From Paraspadella gotoi (lineage: Eukaryota > Chaetognatha), in NCBI GenBank assembly GCA_051294375.1, contig CM119263.1, positions 7,984,635 to 8,048,634 on the forward strand: 64,000 nt of DNA, read 5' to 3'. The notes below the pieces were generated by a model. It did no database searches. It was not told the origin of the DNA and worked only from the letters and a program-made list of their open reading frames with translations. The translations under genes were made by a program, and so were the position numbers. Shown in pieces: positions 1-16,025 of this stretch. Every line of letters begins with the position of its first letter. Positions within the stretch are counted from its first letter, which is position 1.

Positions 1-222
1 TTTCTCTTTGCGTTTGACAATCTTCCTTTCTAATAAAGTAAGTACTCTCTGACGTTTCGTCCTCTCTTCTTTCCTTTTATTTGTCTCGCTCTCTTTCGCT
101 CCTTTCCCGGTTCAGCCTTTACTCACCTTTTTCCCCCCTGATTTCCTCCTTCCGCCTAATTCGCGTCTCACTCTCCCCCCGCCCTCCCCCCTCCTCTTCC
201 TCTCTCAAGTCTCCGCACGACG
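1..222 (+). other. Upstream/5' UTR region of DRC10
   Basis: This is pyrimidine-rich sequence with many CTCTC and TTCC runs leading up to the first ATG at 223. I see no clear TATA box. An ORF beginning at 81 overlaps it but is Ser/Pro/Leu low-complexity and is in a different frame from the real exon, so I treat it as non-coding. Confidence 0.4.
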
Positions 223-802
223 ATGTTCGAGCGAATGTCGATGGGTCAACCGGAAGTGCTCGACATGGCGAGGAAGATCGCCGACGCCCTCTCCAGGCGG
301 CGGCTGCAGAGAATCACCATCGAGGAATTGGGGATGGAGTTTGGAAAGGTTGGGGAGTGGGGAGCGTGGCTTGAGGATTGTTAAAAAGTAAACAAAGANN
401 NNNNNNNNCTCTCTCTCTCTAGCATGAGACCCTTACGAAAAAACTTTGCGACGATCTCGATGCACAAATCAAAAAAGTCATGGACAATTTGGCGGACGTT
501 CAAAAGAAATCCATTCTACAGGTTCGCTTTCATATGTACATATATGTTATATAACTAACTTTCAGCACTTATCAGACGAAAAAACGTCACAGTATCATGA
601 ACGCCACTCACGACGTTAAAGATAACTGGGAGAAGAGAATGGATAAACTGGAATTTTTAAAGTGAATGAATAATAAAAATAATAAATAAAATAATAAAGA
701 AATAAAGAAATAAAGAAATAAAGAAATAAAGAAATAAATAAAGAAATAAAGAAATAAAGAAATAAAGAAATAAATAAATAAAGAAATAAAGAAATAAAGA
801 AA

Positions 803-833
<31 letters not shown>

Positions 834-1593
834 AGAAATAAAGAAATAAAGAAATAAAGAAATAAATGTTAGAAATGCTTTAAAGAGAAGATGATATTTA
901 TGACTGTCATTGCAGGAAAGAGATGCAGTTGGCTGTTGATACCGTCAAAGAGGAACACGTCAAACACGAGATCAAACTTCGAGAAAAAAAGTATAAAATG
1001 GAGACAGAAAAGGAGAATTGGATAGCGAAGTACGACAAGGTAAACAAGTGTTCTCAAGTTTCTTTTAAATAAAACTACAATGACAGCAATATTTAAATTC
1101 TACCCATGAAATTACCAATCCACGGCAACCGCTAGGATGTCGGAAACCTCCAGGACAAGTTCGACTTGATTTGGGTCGTCTACGCGGCGCAGAGGAAAAT
1201 CCTCGACGATCTGGAGGCGAGGTTCGCCGTGTTGGAAATCACCTACAACGAGTTGGTGGCGCAACGGGAGGCTGAGGAGGCGGAAAGGGTGAGCGGGGGT
1301 GGACACTGGACGGGGGGGGGGGTTTGGAGAGTCGAAAAGGGCAGCGACTAAAATTTAAGTAAGACAATGGATTTTCTAAATGTTTTTTTTTAACCTGACA
1401 ATCGGTGACGAAATTATTTTCATTGGTCGATCACGTGACTGTTTTTCCTCACCGTCGGCGCCAACTTTTCCAGACTCGTGCCAAACGTGAACTCTTGTCC
1501 ATGAACAAAGCGGCCATGATCATCCAAGCGTTCTGGAGGACGCGTGCCGTTCTCAAGCGGCTGCAGAGCAAGAAGAACAAGGGAAAGAAGTAA
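223..1593 (+). CDS. IQCD: Dynein regulatory complex protein 10 (IQ domain-containing protein D)
   Basis: DRC10 is a coiled-coil, IQ-motif subunit of the nexin-dynein regulatory complex, which links outer doublet microtubules and controls dynein in motile cilia and sperm flagella. Six exons join in frame: 223-348, 423-521, 576-661, 916-1039, 1136-1288 and 1474-1593, giving 235 aa. Exons 2-5 encode charged coiled coil. Exon 4 contains LREKKYKMETEKENWIAKYD, which closely matches the diagnostic LR(K/E)KKYK-ETE-ENWI-KYD segment of vertebrate IQCD. The last exon carries an IQ motif (KAAMIIQAFWRTRAVLKR, about residues 207-224) and a Lys-rich tail. Human IQCD is about twice as long, so either the N-terminus is genuinely short or upstream exons lie outside the window; ATG 223 is the first in-frame Met. 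A 10-base gap sits in intron 1 at 399-408. Confidence 0.88.
664..868 (+). repeat. (AAATAAAG)n / (AAAT)n microsatellite
   Basis: Tandem AAATAAAG and AAAT units fill most of intron 3 of DRC10. It begins directly after the donor at 662-663 and ends about 45 bases before the acceptor of exon 4. Confidence 0.9.
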
Positions 1594-2215
1594 AGGAAGA
1601 ACAACAAAAACAAAAAAACAAAAAAAATGGGAGAAGTCCGGTAAAAGAAAGAAGCGCGAAAGAGAGGAGAAGTGAACATGAAAAAAAAAACGAAGAGAAA
1701 AAAAAATTTTCTAAGGTAGATTATGCGCAGTTTAAAATAAGTTTGTAGCTTATACAAAGTTTTTGAACTTATACTAATAGATATGAAGAAATGTTTAATC
1801 GTCCATAGGAGAACTTCAAATAGAATATCGATTTTGAAAGTATTAGTTTTAATTTATTCAGTATCATTCAACTTAAATATAACTTTATAAGCTAGTTATT
1901 TTTATCAACTTTTGATGCTTTCTATTTTTTTGTTTTTTTGGTTTGAGATTGTAGAGGGCGGGAAGTAGCGATAAAACAAGAAAATATAACAGATTGACAG
2001 TCGCGTGAGAGTTGCAACAACTAAACGAATTTCACTTTTTAAAAATATTCATGTTATTCATGAGCTATCAACCCGATACTTTTTCAACGTTTACTCACTA
2101 AATAACCGGCCACAGAGTCAATTACTGAGAGACGGAAATATTATAAGCTTTTATTTTATTGTATTTAATGTTTCGATAGGAATTTCGTATTTTATTTTTT
2201 AGGCTAATAAACTCA
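1594..2215. other. Intergenic, convergent gene ends
   Basis: This AT-rich spacer separates the DRC10 stop from the arylsulfatase stop; the two genes converge here. A TTTATT at about 2150 is AATAAA on the minus strand and is a plausible polyadenylation signal for the arylsulfatase. I see no exon-like sequence. Confidence 0.5.
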
Positions 2216-5200
2216 TTACGTACTACATAAAGTTTCCTTCAGAAAATTAGTGTTTTCCTCCTTCCCGGACCATGGACCCCAAACGTCTCCCCTTAACTTC
2301 GGATTAGCTCTTTGTACACTTGGTTTACTTCCCGATTTCACCGCCGTTGCGCGAATGACACTAACGTCACGCATCATCGACAAAAGAACATCGGGTTTTT
2401 CGACGGCCAGATTTTTCATTTCGCAGGGATCTGCAGCAATGTCGAAGAGGCAAGGGGTCTCTCCGGGACGACAGGGCACGCGGTCGACGTTGCCGCATTC
2501 AAGCCGGTGCACCAGTGGCTGGATCTCCTCTACACCGACTGCTTTTTTGACGGCGGATACGGAAAGGCGTCTTGTGGCAGAAACGTCGACAGCACTCTCC
2601 ATGCGGTCTCGAAACTTCGGATCCTCCAAGTCGCTGCCTGAGGCGTTGAGAAAGTTCTGTAGCACCATTTCCCGTTGTGTTGACGACGAGATAGAGTAAA
2701 GGTCGAATTTCTTCAGCATCTCGCGAATGCCCTCTTCCCACACTTCACCCGGGGCGTAATTGCCGTCCCAAATGGTGTGAACGTTTTCGCCAGAGATGAG
2801 CTTGTAGTTGTCTAGGAAACAAAGGAGAAACATCGATGAGTTTTGACATACAATAAAATGACAATCTTTACGGTTTAAACGCCATCACCGCATTGACCAT
2901 CTGTTTGATCGATGGCGATTTTAAGACGCACCAAAAAAAAAATGACAGTCAATTAATTACCTTTCCTGTAGGCGTAGAAATTATCGGAGTCGTCAATATT
3001 GTGCACAATCGAAGACCTCGTCTTCTCATCTCCCTTTTCCCTTTCACTCCATTTTCCCCCGGAAGAAATGGCCTTCCATTGGTCGAACCCATCGATGTCT
3101 TGTGGCTTCCGATTGGATTCACCGACGGCGGAGAGGATCGTGGGCAGCCAGTCGGAACCGTGCATCAAACCGTCGTGCATTCGGCCGCCATTTTGAATTT
3201 TGGGCGACCATACAAAGCCAGAGGCGCGAAGACCCCCTTCCCACGTGGTCGCCTTGACTCCGCGAAGGGGGTAATTGGACGCGGCATTCAACATATAGCC
3301 CGCGGCCGCGCCGCCGTTGTCTGGTGGAAAAAGTTCTCCTTAATCATCAAAATGAGGCAAGATTTGTAGTTGTGATTGAAAATATATTCAACCTGTGGTA
3401 AAGACTATGAGCGTGTCCTTCAACATGTCAGCTTTTTCCAAAGCAAGCACCACTTCGCCCACCGAGTGGTCCACCGCCGCCATCATCGCTGCGTAAACCT
3501 GACGCGTCTTTGGCGTCACGTGACGAACCTGATCCACGTAACGCTTGGGGGCTTGGAGAGGGGAAAATGCGTTGCCGGCGTGAGGGGCTTGATGAGCCAG
3601 CTTAAAAGGGAAGTTTTATTTTTGAACAGGTTTTAGAAAAAAATTAAAATAAAATAAAAAATGATCTAACCTGCAAAAATAGGGGCGAATTTCCTCGCCA
3701 GTTTTTGTGATTTTGAATAACGTTGACGGCCTTCTCGGTGAAAATGTCCGTGGCGTAGGCCCCTTGGAATTCTCGAGCAGCCGTCAAGTTCCGGTGGAGA
3801 TCAAGACCGAGCATCCCGTCCTCCACCGTGGTGTGGTCCCAAAAGTCTCCCTTTCCTGAATATAACCGTTTATATTATCATTATATTATATTATTATTAT
3901 TATTATTATTATATTATATTATTATATTATATTATTTTATCATTATATTATTATTAATCGAGCATTTGGAGACCACAAAGAAATACCAAATCAGACCTGA
4001 GTATATTCCAAAATGCTCATCGTAGCCCCTGAAGGTTGGAGTGTATTCTTTTTGATAAAAGCCCAAATGCCACTTTCCGACGAGATGCGTTGAGTATCCA
4101 ATTTGCTTTAAGTATTGCGGCAACAGTTTTTCTTTCAATGGCAATCCCCATGGTGCGGCGGCGCGAACAACGTCATGTTGCATACCTGGGAAAAGTAGTT
4201 ACTTCTTAGTTTGAACTATTAGGCAAAATTAATTAATTTAAAAATAAACTATTTGAAATAAGAAGAACTCAAGTAAGGAACCAGTTTGTAATTATCTGTC
4301 TGAGAGGGGTTGAATATCCATATAAATATGAATTATTATTATTATGAATATAATTTTTTTTGAAAAATTACTTATTTCCTATGATTGCAACTGCTTGCCT
4401 TTTGTTTTTCCCTGCGAGAAAAAACCTGTCTGACTGATCGAACAAAAATTTCAGTGAGGACTGATTTGCCAGCTGGGTTATGATAAAGCAGCAAGGACCT
4501 AACTTTGGTCAAACGACCATCGATCTGCCCGCATGGCCATCATCCAAAACCTGTTTTTATCCCTACGATCTGACCCTCCGTAATCTCAGAATCTCCGTTC
4601 TATAATCGGAATACTATTTACGAATAAATCGAACAGAAAATGCTGCAAATTGAATAAATTATAGTAAATGCGCAATAATAATCGTAAACAAACAAACAAA
4701 CAGTGAACCGCAAAAAATTTAAAAACCACTTATTCTTCGAGATAATACGATGGAATCGTCACGTTCTTCTTCGTCCTCCCCTGCGGCTCTCCCGGCGCTC
4801 TCGGCGCTCTCTCGTCAGTCTTCGTCAGCGCCGAACTTCCTCTACTTCTCGGCCTTTGTCGCCTGTTTGGCGTCGTTGAGCAACGGGATGTGCATCGGGT
4901 TCACGTCACCCGCCTTCCCAAAAATGCGCCAGGAGGGGATCACAACCGACGATGAAAACTCTTGGTTCGCTGCGCTGTTGCCGTTGGCGGCCATGGCCGG
5001 GGCGTTGTCGGCGGGATGGTTGGTGGACGTCGCGGGCCGGCGTCGCTGCATCCTCGCCACCAGCCTTCCCTTCGTCCTGGGTTGGGTGATGGTGGCGGGA
5101 AGCGCGCGCGCCGCCGACTCCGCCATCGATGCAGAAACTGGCAAGCTCGTACTGCTTTATCTCGGCCGGATCCTGACCGGCTGGGCCACGGGAGCCGGGA

Positions 5201-7944
5201 CCATCTGCGTCCCTACCTATTTGGCCGAGATCGCTCCGAAAAATAAGCGCGGTCGCATTGGGTCCTTGAACCAGTTGTTCATCACGCTGGGCGTGGAGCT
5301 GGTTTACCTCTTGGGATACGCGCTTTCTTCGTGGGAGTGGCTGGCCATATTCTCGGCCGTGCCCGCCACGTTTACCGGCATCCTAATGCTGTTTTGTCCG
5401 GAATCTCCTCGATGGCTCATCGCGCAGAATCGCGATTCGGACGCGTTGGAGGCAAGGATTTTTCGGGGGAGCAGTTGGTCACGGATGATGAATCAGATAC
5501 TAGCTATTGTTGGCTTGTTGCATGATGGCCAGTTTACTGATTTAATCAATTGATGATTATAGATTTGGCCGTTACTTTTAGTTGTATGAATGAAGGTTGT
5601 TCTAGTGACGTCGTCGCTCTTTAATCACGAAATTGTGCTTTTTTTTTTTTTAGCCACACTAGGTGTATCACATTTTTACATCTAACCCTCTCCCCCAGGT
5701 CCTTTCTCGAATTCGCCACGGTCGTTGGGACATTCTCGAAGAGGCCAAGGAAACTCGCGAGGCTCTCAACGATAATTCCGTCCAGATGGCACCAATGTGG
5801 AGGCGATTCGGCCGACGAGAGGTTTGGCTTCCGCTTCTCGTCTCCCTCGGCCTCATGGTCTTCCAACAGTTCTCGGGCATCAACGTCTTCATCTTCAATT
5901 CCAACGACATCTTTGCCGCGTCGGGATTCAGCGATTCCGGAGCTGCAATGTGTATTCTCGGCGCCGTCAACTTCGTCGCAACCGTCCTTTCCGTTGCGGT
6001 CATCGATCGCTGGGGACGCCGGGCGCTGCTCAACTTCGGCGGGGTGGGCATGATCGTTGCTCTCGTCGTCGCCGGCGTCGCGGACTACTTGACGGCGAAT
6101 CTCAGCGTGCTCTCACTGGTGTCGCTGCTGGTCTTCATCGTGAGCTTCGCAATCGGCTTCGGACCCATACCTTGGCTGATGATGTCGGAGGTGAGAGGCG
6201 TTCGTGATCATGGCTTCCATCTACATGCTACTACGTTATTACCCTAACCCTAAACCCTCTTAACCCTAACCACCTCTAACCCTAAACCACCTCTAAACCA
6301 CCCTTAACCCTAACCCCTCCCTAACCCCGGTCGGCGAAAGTAAAATTAACCCACTTTTAGGATCTATGTCCATGACGAGTAGGGCACACCTGAAGATGAG
6401 ATATTATCTGAATCACCTTTTTCTATGTATTTTATGTGCAAGATCTGATTTAACTTGGATTCGCAGGTTTTTCCGAATCAATGGCGCGGCTTCGCCTCCG
6501 CTGTGGCATCGGTTGTCAACTGGGTTTGCTGTTTTGTTGTCACAAAAACTTACCAGGTTCGGACACACCACAAGACCCTACCTACTATTTTGTGTTATGT
6601 TACTTGTAGAATCTTTCCTCACGAATTTCCCCCCCCCTTCTTTTTTTCAACTAGAATCTCAAATCGTCCATACATTCCTATGGTGTCTACTGGTTCTACG
6701 CCTGTTGGACCCTCGTCGGATTCATCTTCACTTTGACTCTGGTGCCGGAAACAAAGAACGTTTCCTTGGAGGAAATCGAACGAAATTTCCAGCGAGGTTC
6801 CATCTTCCAGATCGATTGCGCCGTTGTCAAGCGTAATCGGCGAAGGGCCGATTATGACCCTATCGCATGATCCTTTTCTAATATTACGACCTATGGAGTT
6901 TCAATATCGCCCACAAACAAGTTTACTTTCACAGTGTAATTTTCGTACAATTTTTCCATATTTTAGAACATCTGTTGAACATAAATAATATATGTTTATG
7001 GTATGACTTTTTTAAAAAAAATTATATTGTTTGAAGCAAAAAAATTATTCCACATTTATGTCATCATCAGTGGTAAACAACTAACAGAGAAAAAATTGTT
7101 TATTGTATATAATAAACAATGTCCATTAATTTCTGGTAGTGGCGGTTGTAGTTTAGTTTCTTTTTTATTAGTTAGCGGTTTTGTTTTTGTACACTGTAAT
7201 TGATGACACTGATTGATGACACTTTTATAATTTTTCATTTCTTTTTTTTTGCGGTTTACCGATTTAATAAACAGTAATTATGTGGTAAAATCCATATTAT
7301 AAAAATTTTAACGTAAGTTCATCTGTTTTATTTACAGTAGTTCTAGACATCGAATATTTACCTTTATAGTTTAGTATTTACAACGGCCTATATCACCTGT
7401 GGTGCTCGGGGCGCGGGCCACCTCACCGGTGGCTGTATTAGAGGCTTCATGCCATGGCAACGGGGAGATATGTGTGATGCGATTGACCATTTATACTATT
7501 TACAGATTTCCCTTTTTGTAAGGAATTTTCTCACAAAACGATCCCGATCGCCCGTTTGTCACCTGTGTGAATCGCGTATTTTCCGGTGAGCATCTCGCTC
7601 CGTGACGGCGAACAGACCGGCGCTAAGTAATAGTTGCCCAAGACGACGCCGGTTGACGCCAACGCGTCGATGTTCGGGGTCGGAATTTCGCTGCCGTGGA
7701 ATCCCACGTCGGCCCACCCCATATCGTCGGCGATGATGAGGACGACGTGTTTGGGGTGTTGTTTAGGACACTCGGCGGCGTTGACTTTCTCAGTGGCAGG
7801 GGGGACTGCTTCGACGATCTCTTCCTCTGCCTGTAGATCTGACAGATCCAACAGATCGTCAAGCACGTGGACTGGAGTCCCACTCGAAGTGGACGAGAAA
7901 AAAATGGCCAACGCCAAGCTCAACACAAAGCGCAAGACCAGCAT
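2216..7944 (-). CDS. ARSB: Arylsulfatase (ARSB/ARSI/ARSJ family)
   Basis: Secreted or lysosomal sulfatases of this type remove sulfate from glycosaminoglycans such as dermatan/chondroitin sulfate. Six exons close exactly in frame: 7563-7944, 3997-4185, 3671-3855, 3393-3600, 2961-3320 and 2216-2811 (639 aa). Residues 1-18 form a hydrophobic signal peptide. Metal-binding Asp-Asp is in IIADDMGW (D73-D74). The sulfatase signature CSPSR (C111) should be converted to formylglycine. GKWHLG, TDNGG and the WEGG loop follow in the expected order, and the C-terminus has GVWGPW-like DVWGPW. Length is somewhat above human ARSB (533 aa) and close to ARSI/ARSJ, so the exact paralogue is uncertain. Intron 1 (4186-7562) hosts the sugar-transporter gene on the opposite strand. 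Confidence 0.92.
4750..6870 (+). CDS. Facilitated sugar transporter, GLUT8/Tret1-like (SLC2 family, MFS)
   Basis: This is a 12-helix major-facilitator hexose or trehalose uniporter. Four exons (4750-5451, 5699-6190, 6467-6556, 6655-6870) give 499 aa, near GLUT8's 477. SLC2 hallmarks occur in order: DVAGRRR (loop 2-3, about 93-99), GRILTG (139-144), PESPRW (217-222), QQFSGIN (TM7, 290-296), DRWGRR (337-342), GFGPIPW (TM10, 387-393) and VPETK (458-462) followed by SLEEIE. Intron 1 uses a GC donor (GAG|GCAAGG, 5452) and AG acceptor (5697-5698). That join alone restores the expected DALEVLSRIR segment; reading through instead gives a non-homologous tail and a stop. The gene lies wholly within intron 1 of the arylsulfatase, antisense to it. 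GLUT8 versus insect-style Tret1 cannot be decided by eye. Confidence 0.92.
6239..6356 (+). repeat. Telomere-like (CCCTAA)-rich element, copy 1
   Basis: Degenerate CCCTAA/TTAACCC units (6240-6325) run into CCGGTCGGCGAAAGTAAAAT at about 6327. It lies in intron 2 of the sugar transporter. An inverted homologous copy is at 8118-8215, sharing both the telomere-like part and the GTCGGCGAAAGTAAAAT tail. Confidence 0.75.
6871..7562. other. Remainder of arylsulfatase intron 1, 3' flank of the sugar transporter
   Basis: AT-rich sequence with a possible AATAAT-type polyadenylation region near 6980-6990. A partial SINE-like fragment sits at 7385-7480. I see no additional exons. Confidence 0.4.
7385..7480 (-). 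mobile_element. Rearranged fragment of the tRNA-derived SINE family
   Basis: CGGGGCGCGGG, CCACCTCACC and ATGGCAACGGG(G) match the 3' half of the SINE at 54089-54343, but the order is permuted, as if two truncated copies abut. Identity is judged by eye over short blocks. Confidence 0.4.
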
Positions 7945-10152
7945 TCTTATTTTTCGGAAGAAGATTCGATTAATCTCGAACGGGGGATCTTTTTAAGGAA
8001 AGGGAAACGTTTATGAAACTTGTTTTACGACTTGGACCTAGAACAGGACCATTTTCTGGGTGGAGTATTAAGAAAAATCGATTAACGATTAATGATTTTA
8101 CTTGATTCTAAATTAGAGTTAATTTTACTTTCGCCGACCGTGATTAGGAGTGGTTGAGAGTTAGGAGTGGGTACTGGGTTGGGTTAAGAGGGTTTAGAGT
8201 TAGGGTAATAGGGCAATAATTTTTAAAAAATATTTAAAAAAAAAAAAATTTAAGTGGTTTTTTAAGACCCCAAAGCCCCGGTCGGAAAAAGAAAAATTTT
8301 ACCCTAAAAATTTTACCCTAAATTACAAAAATTACAAAAATATTCCTTCCAATTTTTGGTAAATCATCACACTCGCTGCCAAAAATTTTGCCGTAATAAT
8401 ATGTAAGATAATGAACTAAAAACAAAAAAGTCAAAAAATTAAGCGTGGGTTTAATTCTTTTCAATTTTTACTCAATTAAATTTATATTGTATATTGTCGA
8501 CAAGCGAATTGGAGATTCAAATCAAATAAATTTCTTTTTGGCGATTAAAATGGTTATCGCGCGTCATGCAATAGACAAAAGTTGAGGACAAAATTGACTT
8601 TTGAAGAAATGAATGATTTTTTAAAAATATTTGACATTATATAGTCACACGAAAAATCCATTTAATATGTCAATACTCAATATGTTCGAGATCTAAGGGC
8701 TCTTGTCTTGAGTTGCTTGATGGACGCGCTCGATTTAATAAGTAAATTTGGCAGGTCACTTCAGAGATTGGAGATTTGCTCAGTTGCGATTTCCTTGAAC
8801 TTAAGTATGGAGGAAAGTTCAAACCTGATAATATTTTTGGTTTTCTTTTTCATATGATTCTATTAGCTATATATAGAGTTAAAAATGTTTTTGTTTTTTT
8901 CTGCCACACTAATTTCTAGTTATTCTCTGTTGTCTTTTTTTTTCTACGCTGCCTGTTTCCTTCGTTTTTCTTCTCAATTACGTACTGCTACTATAATAAT
9001 AATAATAATAATAGCTGTAAGGGGGGATGGTGTTCGTGACCCCTCTATTCCAAGACGATCGTGTACAGTTTCGGGGCCGTATTTTCGTGAGATGCGGCTG
9101 CGGATGCGCTCAGATTTGAAGGAGAGATTGGGAGAAGTGGAGATTCGGGATTAGCGATTATCAGCCAGTTTGCGATCTTTAGTCGAGTTCACCACTTTGG
9201 AGACCCTCGTCACAAACAATTAAGTCGTTGATTTGATTTAATTAATTTTATATTAACGACTTGAAAAGTCAATAACCAAGGCAAAAAGGGTTCAACGTTT
9301 CATCAGCGTATTACAAATATTCAAAACGATAATAAACGGACGATATAAGAAGGTACAACGAGGTTAAAATGTAGTCAATACTTTGGACGTCGATTAAAAA
9401 AAGAGAAAAAACGCGGTTATAGATCTTGGCTTGAGATTCGAATGAGAGAAACTTCACAATGTAAGGAGAAGAAAACGTCAACCGACGACGACGACTGAGG
9501 CTTCACCGTAGTTCGGTGAAAGGATTCTTTGTGACTGAGGTTATCTTGATGACCGAGGTATAGAACTATTTGTCACGGATCCGTCTTATCCATGATACAG
9601 TGTCAACGTTGTCATGGATGGTTTTGGCATCAACAGTCACAAAGCAACAGAACACATTGTACAATGTACAATGTACATGCCAGTTAACAGTTTTTGATCT
9701 GTCTATCCTACTGTCTCTCTCTATCTCTCTCCCTCTCCCCACCTTCCTCTCTTTCCCTCTTATGACTCTCCTCGCATTTTCTTATCCTCAAGTTAAGTAA
9801 ATTCATTTTTTATCTCAACCACTTGGCTTTGGAGACTAAAAGTAGAAACATTTCTCGTTTTTCTGTTTGTTCTTTTAAAACGTTCTGCTTGGATAAATAC
9901 AGAACTAATCGTCGCAAAAAGTCTAAATTTATCAGTCTACATATTTTAGGTCACACAACATATGGACACCCGTGTCAGGTATACCATATATAATTTTTCT
10001 GTGAAATTGGTACAACCAATATATATAATTTTTATTTTTATTCAAAAACATAAATTAAAATTCATCTATTTACTCACAATCATTTACAAAACAAAGGAGA
10101 TAAAAAGATGCACACCCAATAGCGACTATTAATTAACCCTTATCTCCTTTTT
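7945..10152. other. Intergenic region between arylsulfatase and KMO
   Basis: The 5' flank of the arylsulfatase begins here (no clear TATA). At 8118-8215 is the inverted telomere-like element and at about 8270-8335 a related CCCCGGTCGG(A)AAA...TTACCC stretch. The rest is AT-rich with a short (ATA)n at 8995-9013. A motif GAAATTGGTACAACCAATAT at about 10003 recurs at about 11240 and, inverted, at 12615 and 12705. ORFs here lack homology I recognise. Confidence 0.5.
8118..8215 (-). repeat. Telomere-like element, copy 2 (inverted relative to 6239-6356)
   Basis: It starts with TAATTTTACTTTCGCCGACC and continues with degenerate TTAGGG-like units ending in GTTAGGGTAATA, the reverse complement of the arrangement at 6239-6356. 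Confidence 0.75.

Positions 10153-16025
<5,873 letters not shown>

Noticed and set aside
2250-2699. Plus-strand ORFs of up to 149 codons over the arylsulfatase C-terminus
   Set aside because: They are antisense shadows of the GC-rich coding exon; the minus-strand frame carries the sulfatase motifs.
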